Origin: Melastoma dodecandrum | Taxonomy: Eukaryota > Streptophyta > Magnoliopsida > Myrtales > Melastomataceae | NCBI GenBank assembly: GCA_029817715.1 | Contig: JARUPY010000089.1 | Span: forward strand, 434,001 to 498,000 | DNA: 64,000 nt | Direction: 5' to 3' | Shown: piece after piece, positions 36,005 to 50,072 of the stretch | Position numbering within the stretch: the stretch's first letter is position 1 | How the letters are laid out: each line of letters begins with the position of its first letter | Notes under the pieces: model-generated | Seen by the model: only the letters and a program-made list of their open reading frames with translations | What the model was told of the DNA's origin: nothing | Database searches by the model: none | Translations under genes and position numbers: made by a program

Positions 36005-38362
36005 GGCCTGAGATCTTTCCAACTGCCGAGATAATTGGGGAGAAGAGAGAATGGTGAAAACCGACTGGATTGTTGGAGCGAGAGCAAAGTTAGCTGATGG
36101 GGGAGCAAATGTTTGTTGCCTCTGGGCTCAGGCTGGATTCCGAGGCGGTTATCGCTTTGGCGCCAAAAGTGTTGAGGTGGGGGGAGGGGGGGACGTGCTG
36201 CTGGTCGTTTTGTCGACGTGGCAAAGGTCGTGGTGGGGGGCCGGGGCTTCCGGAATGTTTTAGCGTGATTTTTGACTGTTCTGCCCCTACGTACGGACTG
36301 ACTAATGGGCCTGCCCTGGAAGCGGAAGGGGATGGTATTTGGGCCAAATATGGGCCCACATGAAAAGGTTGGTCCGAGCCGCTCAAGAAATCGGTGCCTA
36401 TTCATCATCATTATCGACTATCAGCTAAGATAGAAGTATGACGACCAAGGGCGGGCGTCGCATGTTTGTGACCCCATGCAGCTGATATTGGACACCCGCC
36501 TATTAATTTCGATTCCCCTACTACTATATTACCCTCCATATGATTGAACAACATGTCATATGAGTGCCCTTCACGAAACCCCTGAAATCGGATTCCCCTA
36601 ACCACTTCTAATTATTCCCGGGGGTTTCGATTAATTCCGGATGGAATTATTGGGAGAGAGATTACTTGAATAGATCCGAAGAAGAAGAAGAAGATGCCCG
36701 TCTTGTATATCCTACTTTTGGCCAATAATATGCTACTAATCATCATTAGGTTCTGTTCATGATTAGCCCCAAACCCTCCCAAATCATACAAAGCAGTCTT
36801 CCCATGTGAGAAAGGGTAGTGGGTGGGGGAATAAACCCATTAATTACTTTGAAAAATAAGAGCAGGGGGCGGGGGAGGTGGGAGAAAGACTATGTAATAA
36901 CATGAAAATAAATGAATGAACGAATGAATGAAATCGATTCATCTTTTCTGGGTCAGGCAAGACCACATGGATGATGCATGGAGGACTGCCCAAGAAAGGG
37001 AATAGTATTATTATGGGGGAGCTAGCTTGGTTTTGGTCCAACGCTATAGAATTGAATGCAAACTATCCTCCCACCCACCCAAACCCCAACTGTTATTCCG
37101 TTCGAATTGGTTGGTTTACAATTAATATGATTGGACCTAACCCAACAAGAGGAACACACGATGGAGAGAAAAGTAGTAGGAGCTATACCACATGAATTGA
37201 ATGCGCCGGGGGAGGCAGTGTTCCAAATACATGAAACTATCTATTACAGCCCAAGGGAACGGAGGAGATGTCGGTAGAAACTTTGGCGCCCGCCTTTGAT
37301 GAGGAAGATGTGGCCACCACCACCAGCAGGGTTGATGAATTTTTCACCCCCCCATGTAAGTAGAGTTATACGTGTGAACATGATCAAATTCCCATGTGCA
37401 ATCTAGAAATGGGAAGAAAAGTCAAGACAAGATCAATATTGTTTTACTATTTGTCCCCCAAAAAGTTACATTAGCTCGATCGAAACCATGTGATGGAAGG
37501 GCTCTGCAGCTTATGTGAATAAATAACACAGGAGTAGGGTTGGTTTTCCCCACCTAAAAGTTAAGTATTGTGTGTTGATATTCTCCATGAACTAAACGAC
37601 GAATCTTTACCACTGATCCGACCTAACGCGTATCGACACCCGCCAAGAGACATGTCATCTGATGTATGTTGAAGATTTACTAATCTAAAAAGAGGGAAAT
37701 GATGAGTGTGTGATTAGCAACCCTTTTAACATTTTTCAGGTCCTTACTTTTTCAAATCAAGCCGACATTGACTTTTATGTGTCATTTATATTTTCACAGA
37801 TGGAAATACGCTCGTCCCACTAAGCGACATGACTTATAAAATGTGGCCCTGGGGATTAATAGATTCATTAAACCAGAAGAAAAGAAGAGTTCGTAGGCGG
37901 CCCAATGATTTAATTTTTTGGAAGTCTAAATCTCTCGCTCTAATGTCTAAATTCTTTCTTCCTTAGAATTGGACACGGCTAACCGTAAACCGACCAACAT
38001 GATTGGATCCTACAAAGGGGAGGGTGATGGTAGAGTCACATGAGAAATTATTTGACATGTTCCATGTTGCTCCATACGCTGAAAAGATCTGTTGTAGACT
38101 ACACACACTCTCTAGATCAATGAATTATTTCATATTTTTTGTAGTCAAACCCTTAAGAAAAGCCTAACCGAACGCCTTGAGAAACGGGACCCCCCTTTTC
38201 CATCATGTGCTCCCTCTGTAAACCCATCCTTCTATTCTATATATATGAACTTGCCCCTTACTTGTGTTCATTGAATGATATACTCGATTTCTCCTCTCTC
38301 CATACATTTCTTCCCTACCATTCAACGTTACCAAGTCCTTCCTTCTTACCTAGCAACTTAAG
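36005..38362. other. Spacer and divergent promoter region, HMGB and MGNC genes
   Basis: TGGGCC-type elements (aatgggcctg, ttgggccaaatatgggccc) at 36304-36357 sit about 300 bases before the HMGB start and may drive it. The interval 36600-38200 shows no gene. A TATATATA box at 38239-38247 suits the gene at 38363. A GAA repeat lies near 36679-36693. The open frame at 36001-36411 (minus) overlaps the HMGB first exon region and looks like chance. Confidence 0.4.
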
Positions 38363-38824
38363 ATGGGGAACTGCATTGCCAACAACAGGGTCATGTCCCG
38401 AGAAGCGGACGAGGAGGGTCCTCGCACCCCGTTTACGGAAGTTCAGTCGAATGGTGCGGATGTGGCCTTGAAACAAGGAGGAGGAGGAGGGTCCATTGTG
38501 AAGAAGAAGAAGAATAAGATGGAAAAGAGGGTGAGCTTCAAGTTGGAGGACGACGGCAAGGAGCAAGCAGTTGGACGGGAGAAACGAGGGGATCTCGGGA
38601 ACGGGAAGGGGGCGACGAGGAGGGTGAAGGTGGTGGTGACGAAGGAAGAGCTGAGGCGGATACTTGACTACGCCGAGAGATCGTCACGCCCAGGTTCTTC
38701 CTCCGGCTTGGAGGAACTGATTATGTCTTTGAGGTCATCGAGAAGTGGAGGAAGGGCTTGTAGCAATGGAGGTGGTGATGTTTTGAGCCCTGGATTGGAA
38801 TGCATCCCTGAGCATCGTCATTAG
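38363..38824 (+). CDS. Small plant protein with MGNC N terminus, probable N-myristoylation
   Basis: This intron-less 153-residue frame starts MGNCIANN. Gly2 with Cys4 is the usual pattern for N-myristoylation plus palmitoylation and so membrane attachment. It is followed by a basic and glycine-rich part (GGGGGS then KKKKNKMEKRVSFKLEDD) and a short conserved-looking block VKVVVTKEELRRILDYAE near residues 90-110. The same order of features is seen in small plant proteins of the DUF4228/PADRE-like type, some induced by stress, but I cannot confirm membership. A TATA box lies about 120 bases upstream. Codon use is normal and there are no breaks. The function is unknown. Confidence 0.7.
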   Translation: MGNCIANNRVMSREADEEGPRTPFTEVQSNGADVALKQGGGGGSIVKKKKNKMEKRVSFKLEDDGKEQAVGREKRGDLGNGKGATRRVKVVVTKEELRRILDYAERSSRPGSSSGLEELIMSLRSSRSGGRACSNGGGDVLSPGLECIPEHRH

Positions 38825-39382
38825 CTGCAACAAAATTTTATGATTTTCATTTTCTTTTTCTTTTATTGTGTACGAGAGTTGGGCTCAAATGAGTTGGCGC
38901 TATGGATGTACAACCATTTTGAAGCTTTATATGATGAATATCGTCATCACATCCTTCTCTATTTCGATTTCAAGGTGATGTTTCTCGTCTCCGTCTAATT
39001 GTGGAGTATTCGGTGTGTTCTGAGAGTGGCAGGACTCAGTAACGTGAATACAACTCCACTTGAATGATTCGATTCTCAACAATAACAAAGAGAAGCAACT
39101 TCCTGCCCCTGGAACAGCAGACAAAGATGTCGTTAACCTAGGCGTGAATCTCGCGCTTAAGAACAAAGGGAGGATAATCAGGCAACAGATAACAGTGCCC
39201 GAGTTTGATACAGTTCTGTGATTCCCAAGGCAGGACAAAATTTGCCTGTCAAAAAAACGAAATATCGTGATTTCGTGACTGGACACCTTATTTTTCTCCA
39301 ATTCTATGTATTACAGAAAGGAAATGCCCTCGGTTGCGATCCAGCTGCTCAAGAACCTCAGACGTCTTTCATTTTCAGGTTA
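38825..39382. other. Convergent 3' region of MGNC and aconitase genes
   Basis: Two genes end towards each other here. No other feature is seen; open frames on either strand are short and unlike any family. Confidence 0.4.
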
Positions 39383-42300
39383 TTACTGTTGAGTCAGGTT
39401 CCTGATGACGTACGGAAGAATGCCTCCATGGTTGAAGTACGCGAGCTCCACCTGAAGTACAGGCAGAACCCACTCAGTTTCAAATTGTCTGAGCAGTATA
39501 GGACCAGTGCCATTCCGAAGGGAAAGGTGAAGAGATGATTGAGATTACCTCTGTGTCAAAGCGGACAGTGCATGTGAAGGACTTTCCGGAGTCGGTCGTA
39601 ACGGTGACATCTTGACCAGGTCTAATGTCGCTGATATTGCTTGGAAGGTCGATGGAGTACCGCTCATGACCAGTTAATCCCAGCGAGTCCGCATCTTCAC
39701 CTGCCTTGAAGCAAAGAGGAATGATTCCCATCCCGACCAGGTTGCTTCTGTGGATTCTCTCGAAGCTCTTGGCTATCACCGCCTTAACTCCCTGTTAAGA
39801 TATCAAAGTAGACCACTGTTGTAAGATGATGCAAGTCATACTACAGGAAGAGTAACGAGATCACAATCAAACAACTAGGAAGATTATGGCCCACCAGTAG
39901 CATTGGACCTTTGGCAGCCCAATCCCGAGAGCTTCCACTACCATATTCAGCTCCAGCTAATACGATGGTGTCATGGCCGGCCTCTTTGTATTTCTGGAAT
40001 ACATGAAACACATTTTAGTCACCCCGGGGTAGAGGAATTGGACTTCACATCCATCAGCTTGTTTACAGACGAAACAAAATAAGACAAACAAACAGGAAAT
40101 AGAGCTTACTTGTGCTGCATCAAACACATAAAGCTTCTCTCCACTAGGAATATGAACCGTCTTCGGACCAACTTCGCCATTCAAAAGTTTGTTAACAAGG
40201 CGGATGTTTGCAAAAGTTCCTCTTGCCATGACTTCATCGTTTCCACGTCGACTCCCATAAGAGTTGAAGTCTTTTGGTTGGACTCCACGTTGCATTAGAA
40301 ACTTGGCAGCTGGACTGTCCTTGTGGATGCTACCGGCGGGGGAAATATGATCGGTCGTGATGCTGTCACCAAAGTTCAGCAAGCAAAATGCATCCTTGAC
40401 TCCATGTGCACCAGGGGGATCCATTGTCATCCCCTTGAAGTACGGTGGCTCATGAACGTAGGTAGAGTTGGGATCCCAGGTATACTTGATTGAAGTGGGT
40501 ACAGAGAGCTGGTTCCACATGGGATTACCCTTCGTGATACCCTCGTAGGTACTTTTGAACATATCTGGTAGCACACTGGATTGAACAGCCTACCGACAGA
40601 AGAAAACATGTAAAGATCCCTCCGGAGATTTAAAATCGGACAATCCGATGCCACAATGATTTGCTTACCTCTGCTACTTCCTCAGTAGATGGCCAGATAT
40701 CCCTGAAGTAAATACTCTTGCCATCCTTCCCAGTTCCAATGGGCTCCTTCTCAAAGTCAATGTCAACCTGTGTCGCATTAAAACTGGCTTAGGACCAGGA
40801 AGAAAAAACCAAAAAAATAAAATAAAGAAAAACAATGTGTACAGTACAATGGAATGCAGAAATGGCAGAAGCTACTGAGACGGAAAGTTAAGTTACTATC
40901 GGTAAGGTTTCCGGCCAAACTGGCGACAGCATGGTGATCTCTGTTTAGCTTAGTCCACTAAAACATAAGTTATGTGAGGAACTGGCCAAGAGGTTGCATA
41001 CCGTGTCAGCAAGAGCATAAGCAACAACTAGTGGAGGAGAAGCCAGGTAATTAGCTCGGGTCAAGGGATGTACACGCCCTTCAAAATTCCGGTTACCAGA
41101 GAGTACCGCAGATGCTAAGATATCTGTAATGTGGCATAAAAAATGAAATTGAGATGAAAGAAACAAGGAGACAGTCTGCGAGACGGGCCTCTATACATGA
41201 GAAGTAGCATGATTTAGCTTCTAGGAAATGGCAAGACAAAATGCAAAAAAAATTTCTTAAGTAAAACATAATCTACCATTTTCCGTGATTGCGGCGGCGA
41301 CTGACTCGTCCAGTTCCCCAGAGTTACCAATGCACGTGGTACACCCATATCCGACTATATTAAACCCTTGCTGATCAAGATACTTTTGCAATCCACTGCA
41401 TAAACAAGCGACAATTGTTAACCCTCTCAGTAAAGGGGGTAAGAAGTCCCAAATAATCATACAATTAAGGCACATCAGTCACTCAACGAAGAATATTACC
41501 TCTGCTGGAGATACTTCGTGACAACACCAGAGCCAGGGGCAAGGCTTGTTTTGATCCAAGGTTTGACCTAATGAATTAGTGCAAGAAAGATGACATTCAA
41601 ATGCATTTAGAGAGACAAGGAAACCCAATAGAAGAATAATAACTTTCTGGCTGGGCAAACCTGTAACCCTAGTTCACAAGCCTTTTTAGCAACCAGACCA
41701 GCTCCAAGCATGACACTGGGATTGGATGTGTTAGTACAACTGGTGATAGCAGCTATAACCACACTTCCATGCTTTAGTTCGGCAGGTTGTCCGTGAAATG
41801 AGAACTTTGCTAATTTATCTTGTGCCTCCTTTGGCACAGCGAAACCCTGCAATTATGCATTTCATTTCAATTTTAGCATAACGTTGCGGCTGACATGACA
41901 ACTACAAAAATATTTACAAAATTGTCTACACAACTTTTTTTCACGAGGATCTAATAAATATCAAAGCCTATAAATTACAAGTGAAATAGGAGCTACAACA
42001 CAATTACGTTTGATGAACAATTCGAGAAAGTGCATTGAGGATCACTCATAAATACTAACCTTGAATCCAACTTTATTATCCAGACAGGATTGCCAATCAG
42101 CCTTCATATCTTTCAAAGGAACTCTATCGTGAGGTCTGCGAAGATGGCAGAAAATAGAATTACTGGATCATGAGGAAGATATTCACCGTATGTTTAAAAC
42201 TAACTGGTGGATCCGACAAAGGTGAGAGAAATTTATCATTAGGATGTCAACAGGAAATTGCCAGTTTGAATCAATTAGTACAAAAATTAAAAAGAAGATG

Positions 42301-45300
42301 CATCAGTCTGCAAGTTAGAAGTTAGTTACCTCTTTGGTCCAGAAATACAAGGTTCGACTTCAGAAAGATTCAGCTCCAGATATGACGAATAGACTCTTTC
42401 TTGTTGAGGCTGAATTTAGTAAGTACACAGTACATCAAAACATACACCACCTTTTGACAGTTACAAAACAAAAGATCAACTAAATCATTTATCAGGAAGA
42501 GTGATGATGGATGATGCAGGACATGAAATTGATAGGACAAGGAAAACAAACCTCGTTATAGTCAACAAACATCTTATTGGCACGTAAGTAGGCTTCTATC
42601 ATTGCCACCTGGAGGAAATAGAAGGATTAACCCAGATAGCCTGAAAAGAAGACGAATGATATATATCAACAGCTCACAGTGTCATCACTTCTTCCAGTCA
42701 GCTTGAGATACTGAAGAGTAACATGGTCAACTGGGAAGAACCCCATTGTAGCACCATATTCTGGTGACATGTTCGCAATGGTAGCGCGGTCCGCCAATGA
42801 TAGTTCACCCATACCATCCCCTGTTGAGGCACATCACCAACTAAGATAACAGTGTTCAATAAATCTTGACGTTGTTAGAAAGCAATAACAACTTACCATA
42901 GAACTCAACAAATTTCCCAACCACACCATGTTTCCTTAGCATTTGCGTAACAGTCAAAACCAAGTCGGTGGCTGTAACACCATTTTGCAACTTCCCAGAT
43001 AATTTGAACCCAACGACACCAGGCAAGACCATGCTCATGGGCTGTCCAAAGAAGGATTTAAAATGAAAGAACTCAATATAAAACTGTTAACAGATTATCA
43101 GATAGGCTCTTTCTTACATGTAATGGCACTTTTGAAAGCTTTCAAATTCTCCAACAATCCTTGAAGCTACTCTATTTTTATTAGCAGTTTCATAGGTCAA
43201 CATGTAATTAAAAAAAATTTAAAGGTATGTAAATTTAATCAATTTTCCCATCAGAAACAACTAATTGATTATAAAGGCAAACATATAACCACAAACAATA
43301 TGACTGAGTATATGACATGTACCTGTCCCAGCATTGCTGCCTCTGCTTCAATACCTCCAACACCCCATCCAGCAACTCCAAGCCCATCAATCATGGTAGT
43401 ATGAGAATCAGTCCCAACAACACTATCAGGATACAGTATGCCGTCAGTGTTGAAGACAACTCTTCCCAGATATTCAAGATTGACCTGAAATCACAGGATG
43501 CCAACATGTCCATCAATCAACAATATAGTTAAGGCATGTTATGCATTGACAGACATATCTGATGACAAAAGCAAATAAAATCCAAATATCGAAGGTTGGG
43601 AGAAAATAGAAAAACGTAGATTAGAAATGAAACCTTCAGTACAGTGTTTATATCAATAAACTCAATCCCGCTTTCCCAAACCATTGACCCTCATTATTTC
43701 AGTCCTACATTGACTTGCTTATCTGAAAACTCTAAAAGCAAAGCAACGGAAGCACTGAAAAACTGCAACTTAATGTATTTTTCTATCTAACAAGTCTACG
43801 AGATAGGACATTTGTGCATTTTGACAGAAACATGTCAAAGTTCAAAGGAAAGATAAATACTTCGTCTGGATTTAACAACATAATGTTTCTGGGCAAGTCA
43901 CACTTCTACAACGCCTTACCTGATGTACAATACCAGACCCAGGAGGCACGACAAGCATGTTGCGGAAAGCATTGGACCCCCATTTGAGGAATGCAAATCT
44001 TTCCTTGTTCCGCTGGAATTCAAGCTCCATATTTGCCTGTACAGCATTTTCAGTCCTTGCAACATCAACTTGCACAGAATGATCGATCACAAGGTCTACA
44101 GGAACCTGCAGACAATGTTAGGAGAATTGACAGCATGAGAACAATCGGTGGTTGCTCGACTGAATCATAGACATGCTAAAATAAAATTTTTCGACTTCCC
44201 AGGTAATACATCCTTTGTAATCATATCATTGGAATGGAGCTCAAGAAGAACTGACAAGCATTAACAATGTTATGACAGATTGATTATGCACATCAGAAAT
44301 CCTGGAAAGAGAAATGTAGGACATTTTCAGCTCTAGGCTCACCAAGGGGTTGATCTTATTTGAATCACTGCCGAGTTTATCCATTGCATCACGCATACAG
44401 GCCAGGTCAACCACAGCTGGGACGCCGGTGAAATCCTGGAAATAGGACAATAGTTATGAAAAATTCCAGTGTTAATCTCCAAACATCTAACTGTAAGGTG
44501 TTTGGAAAGACCTGCAAGAGGACCCGAGCTGGTTTGAAAGGGATTTCGACTTGCTTAGGCGAAGAGTTTTCCCAATCAATAATTTTCTCCACGTCATCCT
44601 TCTTGACTTGGAAGTTGTCACAATTCCTGATGGCAGATTCAAGAAGAATCCTAATGGAGTAGGGCAACTTGTCTGTTGAAACGCATGACACAGGTTTATC
44701 CCAAATGTCAGAGCTTTACGAATTAAGCTTTAACTTTTTTCAAGTTAAGTAGAACATAAATAGCCAAACTACTGATTAGCTAACAAGCAAGTTCCCTGGA
44801 GAAAGAGAAACACACATTCAAAAGCATAGCTGCGGCCGATATTCCAACGTTTCTGACGACTAGTTGCAGTTGTAAGTGTTTAATGGCAGTAAATTACAGC
44901 GAGATACACCACCATAAGAAATCGTAGAGAAGTAACGGTACCTATTCGAGGGTCATTCAGAGCCGGAAGGCTGTAGAATTTTCCAAAATGGCCACCTCCA
45001 GGCTTAGGCAGACTGGTCAAGATCTCCTTGAAAGGATTTTCAGCAGCTAAATCATATTTTTTTTTTCAGGAAAATAAAGGATAATTAGAATTCTCCTCTA
45101 GAGGGCATTTAATCGAACACAACACAGACATCACCGCCCAAAACAAAAACCCCCACCGGCGGTGGCGAAACCTCTCTGGACACGCTCGATGACAGGAGCA
45201 ACGGCGCTGATCCGCGATCTGAACCCGGCCGCCATCCTCCAGTCGACCCCATAGGTCCACCTCGGAAGGGAGAAGAAAACGGAGGAACGGGGGGCGGCGG

Positions 45301-45460
45301 AGGAGGAGAAGGCGAACGATCTACCGCATCCGGAAGAAGGCGAGGCGAGTCTGGCGCCAGCTGGACTAACACAACAGGTGGACGACGACCACGAGGAGGA
45401 GCGGAAGCGGGAGGCGCGTAGGAGGAAGGAGGCGGAGGCGGAGCCGCCCCTTACGTACAT
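39383..45460 (-). CDS. ACO: Aconitate hydratase, mitochondrial type, 20 exons
   Basis: Twenty minus-strand exons join in frame to 998 residues. They are 45157-45460, 44942-45046, 44512-44672, 44343-44435, 43920-44105, 43323-43484, 42897-43041, 42678-42820, 42552-42608, 42330-42409, 42060-42135, 41661-41846, 41500-41567, 41277-41395, 41002-41123, 40669-40767, 40110-40589, 39895-39993, 39549-39791 and 39383-39451. The first 100 residues are Ser/Arg-rich, a mitochondrial presequence. The [4Fe-4S] cysteines lie in SCTNTSNP (about 541) and CTTCIGNSG (607, 610). Substrate-binding segments include [14 protein letters not shown] and [13 protein letters not shown] (about 880-890). The enzyme interconverts citrate and isocitrate through cis-aconitate in the TCA cycle and glyoxylate-linked steps. 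All introns are GT-AG and no lesion was found. The upstream in-frame frame past 45460 is not needed. Confidence 0.97.
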
Positions 45461-47300
45461 GATTGAAGAGGATGATGATGTGATAGGTATGGGCTGCGTG
45501 TGTTTCGAGTCAATGAGAAAATGGGGGGGGAGCCACGCCACGGCTGCTTGCGGACGGAATGAGTTATTTATATACGCGAAAGGAGGAGTGTCAACCCCCA
45601 CCCTAAACCATTTTGGACATATTTGTATAGAGTAAACAAATTACGTGGCAAGTGGAATTCTCTGGATTTTTGCTGCAAGTATATATTATTATTATTATGT
45701 GTCGTTCGTTAAGCTGAAGGTATTGGGAACCCCCCCCCCCCAAAAAAAACCCAACCAATGGAAAAGGATGCGAATCTCCTTCTATAATATTTTGTATTGA
45801 ACATTTCTGTTATTAATAAGCACCGCCTTCATGACATGATCATGATGAACAAATAAGGGAAAAGGGAAGATGAAACAAAGAAAGTGAGAGACTGACCTGA
45901 CCTGTTGGGGGGCAGTGGAATTATGATCGGTCTCACTGTCACTATGGTGGAGTTGATATAAACTCAGCTGACACTTGTAAACTCTAACTCACACCACCTT
46001 TAACCAAAAAAAAAAAAAGAGACAAAGAGAGGTAGAAAAAGCCCCTTTCGAGGATGGAGAACATATTCTATCCAAATTCTTCCCCCCTTTTCATTATTCT
46101 CCATGTAATAAATAAATAAGCAAAGTCCATTTTGGAAGAAACAAGGCGTGCCTAGTCGAAGAAGCCAGACTGGAGTGGAGGAGTGTGGCGACCTCGCGCT
46201 AACTGTCATTTCGGCCAGCAAATGCATTCAAATTGAGAAGGCCCAAACCACTGTCAATGGGCCGCCATGTACCAATTACTATCTTACTGGTTTGAGAGGA
46301 AATAAACATAGGTCAGCATTTCGATCCAACCCCGTAAGAAAAATTTATAAAAGAAAAAGAAAATTGTGGAAAATACATAAATAGTAGATGAAATTTTTGA
46401 GTTTCCTATGGACGCGACGTCGTTGCCAAAGGTGTATAATAAATACTATTGGTGCAATAGGGGGTTGGAGAGCATTGAATTCCAACCAACACAACTACCT
46501 AAAAAAGAGACGAGGGCGTTGGAGGTATTAATTCCACGTGGAACAGGAAAATCACGAAGAATTTATTAGGCCTAAGACAAACTAGGTTCATTTTTTATTT
46601 TCGTTTTTTATGAAAATAATAAAACACATTTCTTATTTGAAAAAAAAAACAATTTTCTAAATTTTCATAGAAAAACAATTTTTTAGGCTTTCAATTTTTC
46701 AAAACCAATTAACAAACACGGCCCTACGCTTTCATTCCAAGGGCAGCGACAAATCTCTAGGGGTTGAGGGACTATTAAGGCCGAGAAAATAAGTTTTGTT
46801 TTTATTTTCTATGAAAATAAGAAAATATGTTTATTACTAAAAAAAATAATTTTATAAATTTTCAAAAGAAAATTGTCATTGATAAAGGTAGGGATGTCGG
46901 TTTTCTCCATAAAATGGAAACCATAAACACCTTCGTTACCCTTAACTACTCGTGCTGTTTGGGTTTAATCGATAAAAAAAAACTGAAAAATTCTTGAAAA
47001 CACATTTTTTATATAAATATTGCAAAATTAAATTGAGGAATTAAAAAATAAAAATAATTCTTTCCACTAGTATATTTTTTAGATGATAAAAAATGATCGA
47101 TTAAAAGAGATATTTTGTGGAGATTTAAAAAGTCATTTTATTTTATTTTTTATGATAAGAAACGCATCATTTCTTCTGTTAGCCCGCTCATAAAGATGAC
47201 AAATTATTTATGGAAATATTTATAAAAACAAAATAAACAGAACCATGACTTCGATTTTGAAAAGGAAAATTATGTGAGTTCACCTAATAATTCTGTCTGT
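45461..47300. other. AT-rich spacer upstream of aconitase
   Basis: The aconitase promoter must lie here. There is a C12A8 run at 45731-45750 and a poly-A at 46005-46018. The stretch 46560-47250 has many repeats of GAAAATAA-like and TTTTC motifs on both strands. No gene or clear TATA box is supported. Confidence 0.4.
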
Positions 47301-48300
47301 TCACCGGTTTCCTCACCGGCCTTTGTAATTCAATCATCATCATCGCCTCGTTTCTTCTACCTCCCATCTCTTCCTCGTGTTCTTCATCTTCCCTAAATTC
47401 CTACCATCCCATCACGAGCCCTAACTACTAAAACCCTAATTTTAAGACAACGGAGATCATCCTCCCGAATAATCGATCCCATCGTGGCCTACTAGGGGCA
47501 ACGCAGAACGTGAATATAAGATGCCCTAGGGTTCATGGAATATAGATAGTTTGGGCGGGGGGAAGGGAATAGATACGACTTACCAAACAGTCGGATCTTG
47601 AAGAGACGAAGAGGAAGAGGAGGGAGGTGCGTCTGAAGGAGATATTGACGCGGCTCAATCAAATGAACGCGGTTAAATATAACATCGCGGGTTGCTGATT
47701 AAGCACGTCATGAGATTGAGGCGCATCAACATCTCCGACCATGCCGCCCAGGAAAAGAAAAACATTAAGGGATGTGGGATGTCACAAGGTTAATGGATGG
47801 AGGGTGGAAGAGGGAGTTTTTGAGTCATAGATGAGTTGTGGAGTGGCTTAACAAACGGAAAGGGAAACCGAAGAAGATCCACGGACCACTCTTGTTTTTC
47901 TTTCTTTTTTTGCTTTTCCAAGTTCGTGCATCTTGCGTTTATATATGGGCGGGATTCGTTTCCTTTGCACAAGAGAGGTGTCGGCGGTCGTGAGTCGTAC
48001 ATTCAATTTCGGTAGGTTTTCACAAGGGGCGGGATCGAATCTCTGTATCAAGTTTCGAAAGTCATGGCAATGATCCGATGACAGCATTCTATTTTGAGAC
48101 AACTCCCAATCTCACAGCATTTGATTCCAAGCGGTGATAAAATTAGGTCGGATTCACCGAATCAAACTCTACCAAATCTCATTCCACTTGGCTTCCGCTA
48201 AATCAACTTTGGGTCTTGTTATATTCATCACTTCCCCCCCTTCTCTTTGTGTGTGTGTGTGTGTTGATTAAAGAATAATATTTAAAAAGAAAGACTGACT
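47301..48300. other. Gene-like relic region with telo-box and GT microsatellite
   Basis: A CT-rich leader-like segment (47330-47410) is followed by AAACCCTAA (near 47430), a telo-box often found in 5' regions of translation-related genes. A short frame after it reads TKQSDLEETKRKRREVRLK and ends at a stop near 47697. I do not recognise it. A (GT)9 repeat lies at 48246-48264. This may be a decayed gene start, but that is only a guess. Confidence 0.25.
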
Positions 48301-49380
48301 TGAGAGAATGAACGGACAAAGCCTACCTACTCCAACTCCACCACTTCACTGTTTTTCTTTTCTTTATCTTTTTGCTCCATTTTGTTCTTCCTTCTTTCAT
48401 TTTAATCAGTCGTATCAACAATCTTAACACAATATCGATTTGAAAAATAATTTTGTCCATTGTGGGTGCGCATGAAGATCAATACAAACTTAGCAAACCC
48501 TAATTCTATGGACTCATGAAGTGAAGAGGCCGAGCTCTCGATCATACCAAAACTTTTATACCGACTGATTACGGGTGATAATTTTATTTGGGATTAGGGA
48601 GAATGGCTAATCTTACTTATGAAAGTTTAGCCTGTCATGATGACATTAAGAAAAAAATTTGAATTTGTAGATCCAAATAGTGGGCAACAATCGACTGCCC
48701 CACATCCAATCTTTTCAGTTTCCCTTTATATTTTTGCTTTCGTGGGTGACAAAAGATTGCTTTGCGTGCGACCAACCTGACCCACAAACCAAACTCTTCG
48801 GACGAACATAATCAGGTTCATTATAAAGGAAATTAATCGGAAATATTCGGGCACAAAGATTATGTGGTATACATCGATTTCTCTTTGTTTTTTGTTTCAA
48901 ACCTCCCCTTTTTCCCCTATATCTCAGTGTGTGTTTTCCCTTTGCATCACACGACTGGAAAACAGTATATGGTGACCACATTATCCGAAGACCCACCATG
49001 TTGATAAAACCCAATAATTTTATAGGAAAGATTTCTAGCAATGGGATCGAGCTCTTTGTCGTGGGTCACATGTTGTCGGATGGGGATGATCACATCTTGA
49101 TATTTCTAAATTCTAACTGTAACACTCCACCCGGGCTCTATACAATTTGAAGTAATCCGAGGTATTGAAATTCAAGACGGAAAGAAACATGATGTTTGGA
49201 GGACGTGTTCGTTTAGATTGGGCTTGAGAGTAGTTTAAAATCAAAATGTTTGAGGCAAACTCGGCTCGTTAAGGTTCCTTTGGTTCCTCATTTGAGAGAG
49301 TTACAGTAGAGCAACTGCTGCTCGGAGGATTCATTAAATGTGTGGTCGCCGTATGAAATAAAAAGAAGAGAGAGGGGGAA
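48301..49380. other. Spacer with no recognised feature
   Basis: Mixed-composition DNA. The open frames at 48715-49041 (minus) and 48929-49150 (plus) overlap each other and match nothing I know. Confidence 0.3.
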
Positions 49381-50072
49381 GGCAGCGGATGAGCACCCTC
49401 AAGCGGAAGCACTTACGGATGCTATCGACGATGCCTTCGGAAGTGAGCAAGGACGCAGCTTGAACGCAGCTTGAACGCTAGAATGCTTAAAAAGATAAAT
49501 TGACAATATGTCCGTTTGTAGAGAAGTGTCTTTGTACAATGCCTAAGAACAAGTATTTATACTAAGCTAGACCTATGTATATACGGTAAAGTAATATTAC
49601 ACATATATTACGCTTCCTTTGCTGTCGGTCTTCATGGAATATCTTCTTTCCATGTGAGCAATCTTGGCAACAATCTCCTTTCCTGGGATCATCTGGAGCC
49701 TTCCTTAACAGCCAAGTCGATCAATCGTATTGCCCATTAGTCTTCGTTGTAGAGTTTCATCGTTGGCCCAACTAACTGTCGCTTGTCGCTTTTCCTTGTC
49801 GCCCGTCACCTGGTAACCCTGTCGCTTGGTGACTCCTTCGCCTGGTGTGTTTCCGTTGTCACCTCCTTACTGAATTTTCGTCCTTTGGGCCTGTAATCTG
49901 GACTGTTGATCCACAGACAAGACTGAAATCTGTGACCCAGAATTTCTGTTATTAAACAGTACTCCATCTCTATTTTCAATTCATACTGCGAATGCTTCCT
50001 TTCTGGAAGTTTGGCAAATTTGATCCCTCAATCCCCTCCGTCGATTTCTTATAGTTTAAAACTCTTTCAACA
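49381..50072 (-). repeat. Possible LTR-like sequence
   Basis: Read on the minus strand from 50072, the segment begins TGTTGAAAGAGTTTTAAAC, a common kind of LTR start. A TATA-like TATAAATAC (complement of 49555-49563) lies further in. No internal protein, second copy or target duplication was found, and the far end is undefined. I list it as a weak candidate. Confidence 0.25.

Noticed and set aside
36001..36411. 136-residue minus-strand open frame upstream of HMGB
   Set aside because: Low-complexity, no domain, lies in the promoter with site II motifs and overlaps the HMGB start.
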